Source: Paracoccaceae bacterium
Lineage (GTDB): Bacteria; Pseudomonadota; Alphaproteobacteria; Rhodobacterales; Rhodobacteraceae
Reading direction: 5' to 3'
DNA: 64,000 bases
NCBI GenBank assembly: GCA_012103375.1
Contig: WLWX01000001.1
Span: 734,501-798,500 of the forward strand
How positions within the stretch are numbered: position 1 is the stretch's first letter; every line of letters starts with the position of its first letter. Shown here in pieces: positions 9,582-20,738 of this stretch. The notes under the pieces are model-generated. The model searched no databases. It was not told the DNA's origin and saw only the letters and a list, made by a program, of their open reading frames with translations. A program made the position numbers and the translations under genes.

Positions 9582-9859
9582 TGGGTATCGCCTCGGGCCT
9601 CGTCCTCTATGCGGTGATCTGGTTTGTCGTTCTGTTCGTCGTGCTGCCGATTCGGCTGGAAACCCAAGGTGACGCCGGCAAACGACTGATCGGCACCCAC
9701 GCCGGATCGCCGGCGAACCTGAACATGAAGAAGAAGGCGCTGTTGGTCAGCATAATCGCGTTCGTCGTCTGGGCCGTGGTGGCCGGGATCATCGTCTCGG
9801 GCGTTATTTCGGTGCGCGATCTGGACTGGTTCGACCGGATGCGCCCGGGGGCGGGGTAA
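9581..9859 (+). CDS. DUF1467 family membrane protein
   Basis: A 92-residue protein with two hydrophobic spans (about residues 5-24 and 53-76) separated by a basic loop containing the conserved LPIRLETQGDAG and PANLNMKKKA. This is the DUF1467 pattern, a small alphaproteobacterial inner-membrane family of unknown role that is frequently found directly after methylmalonyl-CoA epimerase. The ATG overlaps the epimerase stop, which implies translational coupling. No function is proposed. Confidence 0.88.
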   Translation: MGIASGLVLYAVIWFVVLFVVLPIRLETQGDAGKRLIGTHAGSPANLNMKKKALLVSIIAFVVWAVVAGIIVSGVISVRDLDWFDRMRPGAG

Positions 9860-9886
9860 CCTCCGACACCCCAATGGCAATCGCCT

Positions 9887-10195
9887 CTAGCGCGGTTTGT
9901 TGCCCCAGGCCCCTGTGGACTGAATGGGACTCTCATAGGGCATAGGCTGCAATGTTTCGCGCTTGGCCTGGTCCATCTCGGCAGCCGCAGGCAGCTCCCT
10001 TTCGCGGCGGCGTGACGGAAGAATACGGCTGAGGGCCGCTGTTCCCAGAAAGCGGAGGGCGACAACCATCGCTACAAAAAGTGCGACGCCCGCCAGTAGC
10101 GAGGGCATTCCAATATCAACGCAGGCCCCATCGGCGCCGAAAAACACGGCCTCGACGATACTGATAGTTTCATTGCAGTCGCCTGTGGTTAGCAT
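9887..10195 (-). CDS. Hypothetical membrane protein
   Basis: A 102-residue frame converging on the DUF1467 gene. Residues about 31-53 (LLAGVALFVAMVVALRFLG) form one likely membrane span, preceded by a cysteine-containing segment and followed by a strongly basic stretch (LPSRRRERELP) and a polar tail. No family is recognised. An IS630-type element sits only 31 bp upstream of its start, so the native promoter may be gone. It could be a remnant or a chance frame. Confidence 0.45.
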   Translation of the reverse strand: MLTTGDCNETISIVEAVFFGADGACVDIGMPSLLAGVALFVAMVVALRFLGTAALSRILPSRRRERELPAAAEMDQAKRETLQPMPYESPIQSTGAWGNKPR

Positions 10196-10228
10196 TCGGA
10201 GCGCCCATATTGCCGTTCCCCTGTTCTA

Positions 10229-11281
10229 AAGCGTTTCGACATTAACCTGAGACATATCCGGCGGCCTTAAAGTAGTTCCAGCATTCTACTGGGTCGTAGA
10301 GATCGCAGATTGCTCCGATTGCTTCGAAGACCTGGGTAAAGGACCTGGCCCCGATCCGTCGCAAATGGGCTTTCAGTTTAGAGAAGGCCTGCTCGATGGG
10401 ATTCAGGTCGGGCGAGTACGGTGGCAGGTAAAGGAACCAGCAGCCGTGATTGCGTAAAGCCTGCGTCGCCTCCTTATTCCGGTGGGTTGCCAGGTTGTCG
10501 AGAATGACGACAGTGCCGGGGTTGATCTCGGGGACCAGCACTTCGCGGATGTAGGCCGCGAAGGCGGGGCCATCTATCGCTCCCTTGATGACCCAAGGTG
10601 CGATCAGCGCGCCTTGGGTCAGGCCCGCGATCAAGGTTTGGGTTCCCCAGCTTCCGAAGGGCGCATCCATCGTCAGGCGCTTACCGCGCTTGGCTCTGCC
10701 GCGTAGGCGCGTGAGGTTTGTCTTCACTGCGGTTTCGTCAATAAAGACAACGCGCTCAGGAAAGGTCGCAATGGCTGGCGAGCGGTATCTGAACCAGTCG
10801 GCCCGTTGCTGCCTTACCTTGGCGCGGCGGCGCTCGGTTGCGACCAGCGACTTTTTTTGTACGTGAAGCCGAGCCGGGACAGAAGGTTGGCGATGGAGGA
10901 GTGATGCACCCGCACACCCTCTGCATCGGCCAGCGCATTACGCAACTCAAAGAGCGTGATGTCAGGGTCTTGTGCGATCAACTCCTCAAAGAATTCCCGA
11001 TGCGGAGCCAGCTTTCCCTTGCCGCGCGGCGGTCCCTGCCGGGCAGGTTCCGCATGACCCTTCATCCTCACCTGACGCGCCCACCGCGCGCCTGTGGCAG
11101 GCGACAGCTTCAACCGCAACGCCGCCGCGCGCCCGCTCAACCCTTCTTCAATGTATCTCTGAAACCGTATCCGAAGCGCAGATGGCAAAGGTGCTGACAT
11201 GATCCATCCTCCCAAACAGGATGAATCACAGATCAGGTCTCAAGGGAATCCCTCGCGATTCAGGTTCAAGCCGAAACGCTT
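10229..11281 (-). mobile_element. IS630-type insertion sequence, copy a
   Basis: A 1,053-bp element bounded by inverted AAGCGTTTCG/CGAAACGCTT ends and flanked by TA on both sides (10227-10228 and 11282-11283), the target duplication expected of IS630/Tc1-mariner elements. The same 1,053-bp element recurs at 17837-18889 and 20739-21791 with only a few substitutions. It lies 41 bp from IS3 copy 1, in the same orientation. Confidence 0.95.
10242..11200 (-). CDS. IS630-type transposase, copy a (made by -1 frameshift)
   Basis: Two overlapping frames encode one transposase of about 319 residues. The first frame (MSAPLPSALRIRFQRYI, helix-turn-helix region) ends soon after TYKKSRW. A run of seven A followed by G at that point allows a -1 shift into a frame that continues SLVATERRRAKVRQQRADW and then the catalytic part. 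DDE residues are in VVFIDETAV, VVILDNLATH and NPIEQAFSKLK. This copy has Q after RWS and A in RRIGARS, small differences from copies b and c. It looks functional. Confidence 0.9.
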
Positions 11282-11322
11282 TAGGCCTGCAATTGGACAA
11301 ATCTATGACGTCTGAGGGGGGG

Positions 11323-12511
11323 TGTCTAGCCCCCAAGTTCTGGGCCATTTCTGATTAGAGTTTCTGGCATTGGTGGTCGCATGTTCAGAGCCTGGTGCGG
11401 ACGTGTGTGGTTGTACTGCTTAAGCCAATGATTGATGACGATCTGTGCCTGTTTCGTTGTTGTGAACCATTCAGCGTTGAGGATCTCGTGCCGGAGAGTG
11501 CCGTTGAACCTCTCGTTGTATCCGTTTTCCCAAGGGGACCCCGGATAGATTCTAATTGGTCGAACACCAACGCGAACCAACCACTCCTGCATCGCCTTGG
11601 CTACGAACTCTGGGCCGTTGTCGGAGCGGATATACTCCGGCGTGCCATGGCAGAGGAGCAGCGGATATAGCGCCTCCAGAACATCTTCGGCGCCCATCCT
11701 GCTGCGAACTTCCACGGCCAGGGCCTGCCGGGTGTACTCATCCAGAACGGTCAGCATCTTGTAGCTCCGGCCATTGCTGAGCTTGTCGTGAACGAAGTCG
11801 ATGCTCCAGATGTGGTTCGGATGCGTCGGCCTGAGGCGAATGATCGAGCTGTCCTTGTGATAAAGCCGTCTGCGCTTCCTGTGCCGCTGCGGGAGTTGCA
11901 GTCCTTCTTCCTGCCAGAGACGCTCAACCTTCTTATGATTGACCCGCCAGCCCTCGATGCGCAGGAGTTCCGAAACTTTACGATAGCCGTAGCGCCCATA
12001 TTGCTTGGCCAGGCGGATCAAAGCGAGCCGTAGAGCATCATCGTCTTTTGGCGCGGGTCGATATTGCAGAGAGCTTCGCGCCAAGACCGACGACCCGGCA
12101 GGTCCTCCGCTCCGAGGTCGCGAGCTTTTGGCGCGTATGAATAACGGCCTGACGGAGCTCCCCAGTCGTCAGGCCCTGGGCTTTAAGTAGTTCAGGCTTT
12201 CTTTGAGGATCAGCTTGTCCAATTCAAGCTCAGCGACGATCTTCTTGAGACGCCCATTCTCCTTTTCCAGGCTGCGCATCTCCGACAACTGCGACCGTCC
12301 CATACCACCAAACCGTTTCCGCCAGTTGTAATATGTCGCATCGCTGATGCCGACGCTACGACACGCCGATGCAACGTCACTTCCTCCCGTCAGCTTCAGC
12401 TCAATCTCACGCAGCAGCTTCAATACATCTTCGTCCGAATGCCGTTTCCGTGCCATTACATATTCCCCTCTCAAGACCAATGTAGTGGCCCAGTTTTAGG
12501 GGGGAAGGACA
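11323..12511 (-). mobile_element. IS3-family (IS407-like) insertion sequence, copy 1
   Basis: A 1,189-bp element with ends TGTCCTTCCCCCC and GGGGGCTAGACA. GGGG is found on both flanks (11319-11322 and 12512-12515), consistent with the 4-bp target duplication of the IS407 group, although the left flank is a longer G run. It is one base longer than copies 2 and 3 because of an inserted T in the region linking the two transposase frames. Confidence 0.93.
11326..12456 (-). CDS. IS3-family transposase OrfA/OrfB, copy 1 (frame linkage broken)
   Basis: OrfA (from MARKRHSDEDVLKLL at 12456 to 12169) is a helix-turn-helix plus leucine-zipper protein. OrfB (11326-12084) is the integrase part with DDE residues in IDFVHDK, IRSDNGPEF and NERFNGTL. 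In copies 2 and 3 a -1 shift near TTAAAGCC joins OrfA to an uninterrupted OrfB frame. Here the linker reads CTTGGCG instead of CTGGCG, so the fused frame is thrown off and OrfB can only start at a TTG. This copy probably does not make the fused transposase. Confidence 0.88.
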
Positions 12512-12574
12512 GGGGCGAGCGTGCGAGAGATCACGCGGCTTGCCGCGAGCACCCTCCGGGCGGTGACAGTTACA

Positions 12575-13165
12575 TCAACGCTGCTCGCTTGACGTCAGGG
12601 TGAACAGGAACGTGCTTAGAAACGCGGCCCGCCAGACCACGTGGATGATGAAATAGCCGATCACGCTGCCGCCTTGATCAGAGAACCCGAACACCAGCGC
12701 CAGCGCACCGGCAATGGCCGAGATCACGACCACCATGGCGGCCCCGGCCAACACCCGCCTGCGGCGCAGCATCGTTACCAGCAACAGCGCCGCAGCCCCG
12801 GCACAGGCCCCCGCAAGCGCCAACGCGACCGAGGCGTTGCGCACCCCGAAATCATTCGCCAGGCTATAGACCTGCGCGGCCAGCATCACGGCCATGTAAT
12901 AAATCAGCGGAGCGGCCAGGATCATCAGTGATGCCCAGACCGGCCCGAACCCGCCATAACGCCGCCCCAGCCAGGCCATTGTCACCCCGAAGACGACGCC
13001 GACCGGGATCACCATGATCAGGATTTCAAGAATACTGCTGGCACCGGTCAGCGGCAAAAGCGCCTGAAACAGCGCCGTGCCAACTGCGCCCGAGATGACC
13101 CCGGCCAGAATTGCTACCCTTGACGCACCCGTATTGTCGGGAACACTCGTTACACTTTCGGCCAT
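12575..13165 (-). CDS. Hypothetical multi-span membrane protein
   Basis: A 196-residue protein with about six hydrophobic segments (starting at about residues 18, 46, 77, 110, 137 and 170) separated by short basic loops such as RRYGG and LRRRRVL. No charged catalytic motif or family signature is seen. The N-terminus is polar with no signal peptide. It lies downstream of the argF remnant on the same strand, with 122 bp between them, and IS3 copy 1 begins 63 bp after its stop. Function is unknown. Confidence 0.65.
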   Translation of the reverse strand: MAESVTSVPDNTGASRVAILAGVISGAVGTALFQALLPLTGASSILEILIMVIPVGVVFGVTMAWLGRRYGGFGPVWASLMILAAPLIYYMAVMLAAQVYSLANDFGVRNASVALALAGACAGAAALLLVTMLRRRRVLAGAAMVVVISAIAGALALVFGFSDQGGSVIGYFIIHVVWRAAFLSTFLFTLTSSEQR

Positions 13166-13287
13166 CTGCTCACCTGAAAATCCCGCCCCGCCCTATGATT
13201 AACGGCGCGCGCCCACAAGGCAAGAAAAAGCGCATTGATCCGGGCCGGTGCAAACGGCGCGCCTGGCGGCTGCGCCGGTCGCAAACC

Positions 13288-14247
13288 TCAAACCCCCAGA
13301 CACCAACGCATAATCGCTTTCTGCGCATGCAGGCGGTTTTCCGCCTCGTCAAATATCACCGATTGGGGGCCGTCCATCACCGCGTCGGTGACCTCGTCGC
13401 CGCGGTGGGCGGGCAGACAGTGCATGAACAGGGCCTGCGGCCCCGCGGCGGCCATCAAGGCTTCGTCAACACGGTAGGGCGACAGCTGGTTGTGCCGCCG
13501 CTCGGCCACATTGGGCGCGTCATGCATTGAGACCCAGGTGTCAGCCACCACCAGATCGGCCCCTGCGACGGCACGCGCCGCGTTGCGTTCGATGGTCACC
13601 GTCGCGCCTTCGCCGCGGGCCTGTTCGACAAATGCGGGGTCCGGATCCAGGGTCTCCGGGCCGGTGAAGGTCAGGTCGAACCCGAAGCGCCCGGCGGCAT
13701 GCAGGAAACTGGCGCAGACATTGTTGCCATCCCCGGCCCAGACCACCTTCTTGCCCCGGATCGGGCCGCGATGTTCCTCGAACGTTTGAATGTCGGCCAT
13801 GATCTGGCAGGGATGCGTGCGATCCGTCAGCCCGTTGATGACCGGCACGGTGGCGTGTTCGGCCGATTGTGTTGAAAAACTCCGAAATCAGAGCGTCGCG
13901 GATTTCTTGCGAAAACCTATGAAGCGAAATAGTCGGAAAGCTTTGACCACGAGACAGCGCATGGCTGCGCGTGAGCGCATGTAGGCGATTTGGGCCGACC
14001 CCCGCGCCAAAAATTTAGGATCGGGCTGCATGGAAAGAAAAATCATCGTTCAGGCCCTAAAACGGAGTTTTTCAACACAATCGGCCAATTCCAGCAGTTT
14101 GCATTCCTCAAACGTGCGGATCATGATCAGATCGACAAAGCGGGACAGAACCCGCGCGGTGTCAGCGATGCTTTCGCCATGACCAAGCTGGATTTCCGAG
14201 CCGTTCAGCACCAGCACCTGCCCGCCCATCTGCCGCACACCGACATC
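13288..14247 (-). pseudogene. argF: argF, ornithine carbamoyltransferase, broken by a MITE and by IS3
   Basis: Two pieces of one gene on the minus strand. The 5' piece (14083-14247) starts inside the IS3 junction and reads [19 protein letters not shown] to [10 protein letters not shown]. The 3' piece (13288-13864) reads [19 protein letters not shown] to MRWCLGV with the ornithine-binding [12 protein letters not shown]. They join in frame if the 218-bp MITE and one GGCC are removed. The first about 60-70 codons, including the carbamoyl-phosphate site STRTR, are absent, and the DNA beyond IS3 copy 2 is unrelated. The enzyme would make citrulline for arginine synthesis, but this gene cannot be functional. 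Confidence 0.92.
13865..14082. mobile_element. 218-bp MITE with IS1182-like ends, copy 1 (in argF)
   Basis: Ends are perfect 20-bp inverted repeats, GATTGTGTTGAAAAACTCCG. GGCC lies on both sides (13861-13864 and 14083-14086) as a 4-bp duplication. Identical-looking copies sit at 23246-23463 and 50677-50894. The core TGTTGAAAAACTCC matches the IS1182-type end in carB, and the layout (5 bp, then TGTTGAA, 4-bp duplication) matches the complete IS1182 at 24047-25562. No transposase is encoded, so it is presumably moved by an IS1182 enzyme. Confidence 0.92.
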
Positions 14248-15435
14248 TGTCTAGCCCCCAAGTTCTGGGCCATTTCTGATTAGAGTTTCTGGCATTGGTG
14301 GTCGCATGTTCAGAGCCTGGTGCGGACGTGTGTGGTTGTACTGCTTAAGCCAATGATTGATGACGATCTGTGCCTGTTTCGTTGTTGTGAACCATTCAGC
14401 GTTGAGGATCTCGTGCCGGAGAGTGCCGTTGAACCTCTCGTTGTATCCGTTTTCCCAAGGGGACCCCGGATAGATTCTAATTGGTCGAACACCAACGCGA
14501 ACCAACCACTCCTGCATCGCCTTGGCTACGAACTCTGGGCCGTTGTCGGAGCGGATATACTCCGGCGTGCCATGGCAGAGGAGCAGCGGATATAGCGCCT
14601 CCAGAACATCTTCGGCGCCCATCCTGCTGCGAACTTCCACGGCCAGGGCCTGCCGGGTGTACTCATCCAGAACGGTCAGCATCTTGTAGCTCCGGCCATT
14701 GCTGAGCTTGTCGTGAACGAAGTCGATGCTCCAGATGTGGTTCGGATGCGTCGGCCTGAGGCGAATGATCGAGCTGTCCTTGTGATAAAGCCGTCTGCGC
14801 TTCCTGTGCCGCTGCGGGAGTTGCAGTCCTTCTTCCTGCCAGAGACGCTCAACCTTCTTATGATTGACCCGCCAGCCCTCGATGCGCAGGAGTTCCGAAA
14901 CTTTACGATAGCCGTAGCGCCCATATTGCTTGGCCAGGCGGATCAAAGCGAGCCGTAGAGCATCATCGTCTTTTGGCGCGGGTCGATATTGCAGAGAGCT
15001 TCGCGCCATACCGACGACCCGGCAGGTCCTCCGCTCCGAGGTCGCGAGCTTTTGGCGCGTATGAATAACGGCCTGACGGAGCTCCCCAGTCGTCAGGCCC
15101 TGGGCTTTAAGTAGTTCAGGCTTTCTTTGAGGATCAGCTTGTCCAATTCAAGCTCAGCGACGATCTTCTTGAGACGCCCATTCTCCTTTTCCAGGCTGCG
15201 CATCTCCGACAACTGCGACCGTCCCATACCACCAAACCGTTTCCGCCAGTTGTAATATGTCGCATCGCTGATGCCGACGCTACGACACGCCGATGCAACG
15301 TCACTTCCTCCCGTCAGCTTCAGCTCAATCTCACGCAGCAGCTTCAATACATCTTCGTCCGAATGCCGTTTCCGTGCCATTACATATTCCCCTCTCAAGA
15401 CCAATGTAGTGGCCCAGTTTTAGGGGGGAAGGACA
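14248..15435 (-). mobile_element. IS3-family (IS407-like) insertion sequence, copy 2
   Basis: A 1,188-bp element with the same ends as copies 1 and 3. The flanking tetranucleotides differ (CATC on the left, CGTC on the right), and the flanks belong to different genes: argF on the left, a ParB-like gene on the right. That is the signature of a deletion or recombination between IS copies rather than a simple insertion. Confidence 0.93.
14251..15380 (-). CDS. IS3-family transposase OrfAB, copy 2
   Basis: OrfA begins at 15380 (MARKRHSDED) and ends at 15093. OrfB ends at 14251. A -1 slip at TTAAAGCC would continue as AQGLTTGELRQAV through VVGMARSSLQYRPAP into the integrase core, with DDE residues in IDFVHDK, IRSDNGPEF and NERFNGTL. 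In this copy the linker base change creates ATG (GGTATGGCG), so OrfB could also be translated from its own start. Frames are otherwise intact, so the copy looks active. Confidence 0.9.
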
Positions 15436-15447
15436 CGTCGGCGTCGG

Positions 15448-15696
15448 TCAATGCAACCGCGCATGCACCACAAACCCGTCCACCGTCTCCTCCCCCAGTG
15501 CCCGCATCGCCTCCAGCCGGTGCAGCCCCTCGAGCAGCACATACCGCCCCTTGCCCTCGCGCACCCGGATCGGGACTTGCTGGCCGTTCTCAAGGATATC
15601 CTCGGCCAGGGCCTGGACCTTGTCGGCCTCCAGCGTCTTGGCGCGTTTGGCGGGGACGTAGATCTGGTCAATGGGCAGGGGGCTGACGAAGGGCAT
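15448..15696 (-). CDS. Small ParB-like nuclease-domain protein
   Basis: An 82-residue protein, MPFVSPLPIDQIYVPAKRAK to FVVHARLH. The segment VQALAEDILENGQQVPIRVREGKGRYVLLEGLHRLEAMRALG is the ParB/sulfiredoxin N-terminal fold (ParBc), with the conserved GxHR-like GLHRLEA. The full chromosome-partition partner region (helix-turn-helix, dimer domain) is missing, so this is a stand-alone ParBc protein of unknown target, as found widely. It is divergent from lepA. IS3 copy 2 ends 12 bp after its stop codon. Confidence 0.75.
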   Translation of the reverse strand: MPFVSPLPIDQIYVPAKRAKTLEADKVQALAEDILENGQQVPIRVREGKGRYVLLEGLHRLEAMRALGEETVDGFVVHARLH

Positions 15697-15784
15697 GCGG
15701 TTCGGTCCAATCAAGCAAAGGGGCAGGGGGCACAGTGGCGCACCCCATTGACCGCCCCACCATTCCAAATCATATCCCCTCACC

Positions 15785-17584
<1,800 letters not shown>

Positions 17585-17653
17585 GCCGGGGTTCACCCCG
17601 GCACCCCACAACCCCCACCCTGCCCGGAATCAAGCCTGAAAGGCGCCGGGCGA

Positions 17654-17681
17654 GCGCCTGTCTGCCCCCCCGGGCAGGCGC
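17654..17681 (+). terminator. Possible hairpin terminator after lepA
   Basis: GCGCCTG at 17654-17660 pairs with CAGGCGC at 17675-17681, with further pairing of TGCCC and GGGCA inside, 70 bp after the lepA stop. There is no strong T run after the stem, so termination is only likely, not certain. Confidence 0.35.
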
Positions 17682-17836
17682 TTCTGCGACGTCGCGTGTC
17701 CCATCATGGTCAGAGTTAACCCTGCACGATAAATTGCCCCGAACCACCGTGGCTGCGCCAGCCCGCAGACAGGCACTCGCCCAGCTTGTGTTGTGTAGGG
17801 GGCGATGGTCGTGCGCGTCGGACTTCTATGCGCCTA

Positions 17837-18889
17837 AAGCGTTTCGGCTTGAACCTGAATCGCGAGGGATTCCCTTGAGACCTGATCTGTGATTCATCCT
17901 GTTTGGGAGGATGGATCATGTCAGCACCTTTGCCATCTGCGCTTCGGATACGGTTTCAGAGATACATTGAAGAAGGGTTGAGCGGGCGCGCGGCGGCGTT
18001 GCGGTTGAAGCTGTCGCCTGCCACAGGCGCGCGGTGGGCGCGTCAGGTGAGGATGAAGGGTCATGCGGAACCTGCCCGGCAGGGACCGCCGCGCGGCAAG
18101 GGAAAGCTGGCTCCGCATCGGGAATTCTTTGAGGAGTTGATCGCACAAGACCCTGACATCACGCTCTTTGAGTTGCGTAATGCGCTGGCCGATGCAGAGG
18201 GTGTGCGGGTGCATCACTCCTCCATCGCCAACCTTCTGTCCCGGCTCGGCTTCACGTACAAAAAAAGTCGCTGGTCGCAACCGAGCGCCGCCGCGCCAAG
18301 GTAAGGCAGCAACGGGCCGACTGGTTCAGATACCGCTCGCCAGCCATTGCGACCTTTCCTGAGCGCGTTGTCTTTATTGACGAAACCGCAGTGAAGACAA
18401 ACCTCACGCGCCTACGCGGCAGAGCCAAGCGCGGTAAGCGCCTGACGATGGATGCGCCCTTCGGAAGCTGGGGAACCCAAACCTTGATCGCGGGCCTGAC
18501 CCAAGGCGCGCTGATCGCACCTTGGGTCATCAAGGGAGCGATAGATGGCCCCGCCTTCGCGGCCTACATCCGCGAAGTGCTGGTCCCCGAGATCAACCCC
18601 GGCACTGTCGTCATTCTCGACAACCTGGCAACCCACCGGAATAAGGAGGCGACGCAGGCTTTACGCAATCACGGCTGCTGGTTCCTTTACCTGCCACCGT
18701 ACTCGCCCGACCTGAATCCCATCGAGCAGGCCTTCTCTAAACTGAAAGCCCATTTGCGACGGATCGGGGTCAGGTCCTTTACCCAGGTCTTCGAAGCAAT
18801 CGGAGCAATCTGCGATCTCTACGACCCAGTAGAATGCTGGAACTACTTTAAGGCCGCCGGATATGTCTCAGGTTAATGTCGAAACGCTT
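17837..18889 (+). mobile_element. IS630-type insertion sequence, copy b
   Basis: A 1,053-bp copy in the opposite orientation to copy a, with inverted AAGCGTTTCG ends and TA on both sides (17835-17836 and 18890-18891). It differs from copies a and c by a few substitutions. Confidence 0.95.
17918..18876 (+). CDS. IS630-type transposase, copy b (made by -1 frameshift)
   Basis: Same arrangement as copy a. The N-terminal frame starts MSAPLPSALRIRF and runs to the A-run after LGFTY, where a -1 shift gives the catalytic frame with VVFIDETAV, VVILDNLATH and NPIEQAFSKLK. It is distinguished by V instead of A in RRIGVRS. All catalytic residues are kept, so it may be active. Confidence 0.9.
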
Positions 18890-18972
18890 TAAGGGAGCCA
18901 GCAACCGAAAAGCTGCGAAAGGATGAAGTCCCACAAAAACCATTTTTGGAGTTCCGATTGCCGATGAGTAGC

Positions 18973-19137
18973 CTAATTCCAGCCTGGTCGATAGTCAGTG
19001 CGATTGCATCGCGGGCAGTGAATTTGTCCTACGGGTTCTCTATTTTCGCGCTTAACCCTGCTCTCTTCCTCTGTAAGGACTTCCAGTTCGAATCTCTCGT
19101 TGCAATTTAGACAAGTAAATCTTCTAGTTGTCGGCAT
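18973..19137 (-). CDS. Small zinc-ribbon protein
   Basis: A 54-residue frame, MPTTRRFTCLNCNERFELEV to DYRPGWN. Two CxxC pairs (CLNC at about residues 9-12 and CPRC at 41-44) are spaced as in a zinc ribbon, with an acidic helix between them. Its ATG overlaps the end of the frame upstream (ATGCCGACAACTAG), which suggests translational coupling. Codon use is AT-rich compared with the surrounding chromosome, so it was probably acquired by transfer. The function is unknown; such ribbons often bind nucleic acid or partner proteins. Confidence 0.55.
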   Translation of the reverse strand: MPTTRRFTCLNCNERFELEVLTEEESRVKRENREPVGQIHCPRCNRTDYRPGWN

Positions 19138-19241
19138 AATCTAACCCCGCTTGCTTCATCAATTCATCCATCAACATTTCAGCCGCTTCTTTTGCTGAAC
19201 ACCTGCTGATATTTTGATCGAAATGAGAAAATCCAAACATC

Positions 19242-20429
19242 TGTCCTTCCCCCCTAAAACTGGGCCACTACATTGGTCTTGAGAGGGGAATATGTAATGG
19301 CACGGAAACGGCATTCGGACGAAGATGTATTGAAGCTGCTGCGTGAGATTGAGCTGAAGCTGACGGGAGGAAGTGACGTTGCATCGGCGTGTCGTAGCGT
19401 CGGCATCAGCGATGCGACATATTACAACTGGCGGAAACGGTTTGGTGGTATGGGACGGTCGCAGTTGTCGGAGATGCGCAGCCTGGAAAAGGAGAATGGG
19501 CGTCTCAAGAAGATCGTCGCTGAGCTTGAATTGGACAAGCTGATCCTCAAAGAAAGCCTGAACTACTTAAAGCCCAGGGCCTGACGACTGGGGAGCTCCG
19601 TCAGGCCGTTATTCATACGCGCCAAAAGCTCGCGACCTCGGAGCGGAGGACCTGCCGGGTCGTCGGTCTGGCGCGAAGCTCTCTGCAATATCGACCCGCG
19701 CCAAAAGACGATGATGCTCTACGGCTCGCTTTGATCCGCCTGGCCAAGCAATATGGGCGCTACGGCTATCGTAAAGTTTCGGAACTCCTGCGCATCGAGG
19801 GCTGGCGGGTCAATCATAAGAAGGTTGAGCGTCTCTGGCAGGAAGAAGGACTGCAACTCCCGCAGCGGCACAGGAAGCGCAGACGGCTTTATCACAAGGA
19901 CAGCTCGATCATTCGCCTCAGGCCGACGCATCCGAACCACATCTGGAGCATCGACTTCGTTCACGACAAGCTCAGCAATGGCCGGAGCTACAAGATGCTG
20001 ACCGTTCTGGATGAGTACACCCGGCAGGCCCTGGCCGTGGAAGTTCGCAGCAGGATGGGCGCCGAAGATGTTCTGGAGGCGCTATATCCGCTGCTCCTCT
20101 GCCATGGCACGCCGGAGTATATCCGCTCCGACAACGGCCCAGAGTTCATAGCCAAGGCGATGCAGGAGTGGTTGGTTCGCGTTGGTGTTCGACCAATTAG
20201 AATCTATCCGGGGTCCCCTTGGGAAAACGGATACAACGAGAGGTTCAACGGCACTCTCCGGCACGAGATCCTCAACGCTGAATGGTTCACAACAACGAAA
20301 CAGGCACAGATCGTCATCAATCATTGGCTTAAGCAGTACAACCACACACGTCCGCACCAGGCTCTGAACATGCGACCACCAATGCCAGAAACTCTAATCA
20401 GAAATGGCCCAGAACTTGGGGGCTAGACA
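19242..20429 (+). mobile_element. IS3-family (IS407-like) insertion sequence, copy 3
   Basis: A 1,188-bp copy oriented opposite to copies 1 and 2. The flanking tetranucleotides CATC and CCAT do not match, so the expected target duplication is not visible. Confidence 0.93.
19297..20426 (+). CDS. IS3-family transposase OrfAB, copy 3
   Basis: OrfA runs from 19297 (MARKRHSDED) to 19584. A -1 slip at TTAAAGCC gives an unbroken continuation, AQGLTTGELRQAV, then ERRTCRVVGLARSSLQYRP, into the integrase domain that ends at 20426. OrfB has no start codon of its own here (CTG at the position of ATG in copy 2), so the fused protein must arise by frameshifting. The DDE region differs from the other copies only by I for V in NGPEFIAKAM. 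Confidence 0.9.
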
Positions 20430-20738
20430 CCATTGGAAGTGCCCTTGCTCGACCTCTCGCCGTGAGAATAATATATTTCTCCTATTCCTCCTTCGGAACC
20501 AGAGTGCACTGTAATTGACTCCACTTGTCCAATATTCTTATTCGCAATTGTTGCCGAAAAAGACGATCTTTCGTAACGGTCAAATAACGTGTTCAATCCC
20601 TCAACTGCTCCAATTTCTTTGAGTGACCTCTCAAAGTACTTCGCAATCTCTTCAAATGCGTTATCCCGGTATTTGCTTCTATCTAGCTGATCGTACCTCT
20701 TCTTCGAACGAATTTGCACAGCGGTTGCCGTAGCCTTA

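Larger units (their letters stand above)
19124..20736 (-). pseudogene. Unrecognised AT-rich gene interrupted by IS3 copy 3 and cut by IS630 copy c
   Basis: Two stretches of open frame flank IS3 copy 3. The upstream part (20430-20736) reads ATAVQIRSKKRYDQLDRSKY to SSKGTSNG. The downstream part (19124-19241) reads MFGFSHFDQNISRC to KQAGLDYADN and then stops. With the IS removed they are in the same phase (AAT GGG ATG). The 5' end is lost at IS630 copy c. The sequence has a coiled, charged middle (EEIAKYFERSLKEIG) but no family I recognise. Codon use is unlike the neighbouring chromosome. It lies directly before the zinc-ribbon gene and is likely its former operon partner. Confidence 0.5.

Noticed and set aside
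17716-17919. 67-residue minus-strand protein reading out of IS630 copy b
   Set aside because: Begins inside IS terminal DNA and continues into sequence with no coding character.
19242-20429. 4-bp target duplication for IS3 copy 3
   Set aside because: Flanks are CATC and CCAT; no shift of the boundary gives a repeat, although the host frame is in phase across the element.
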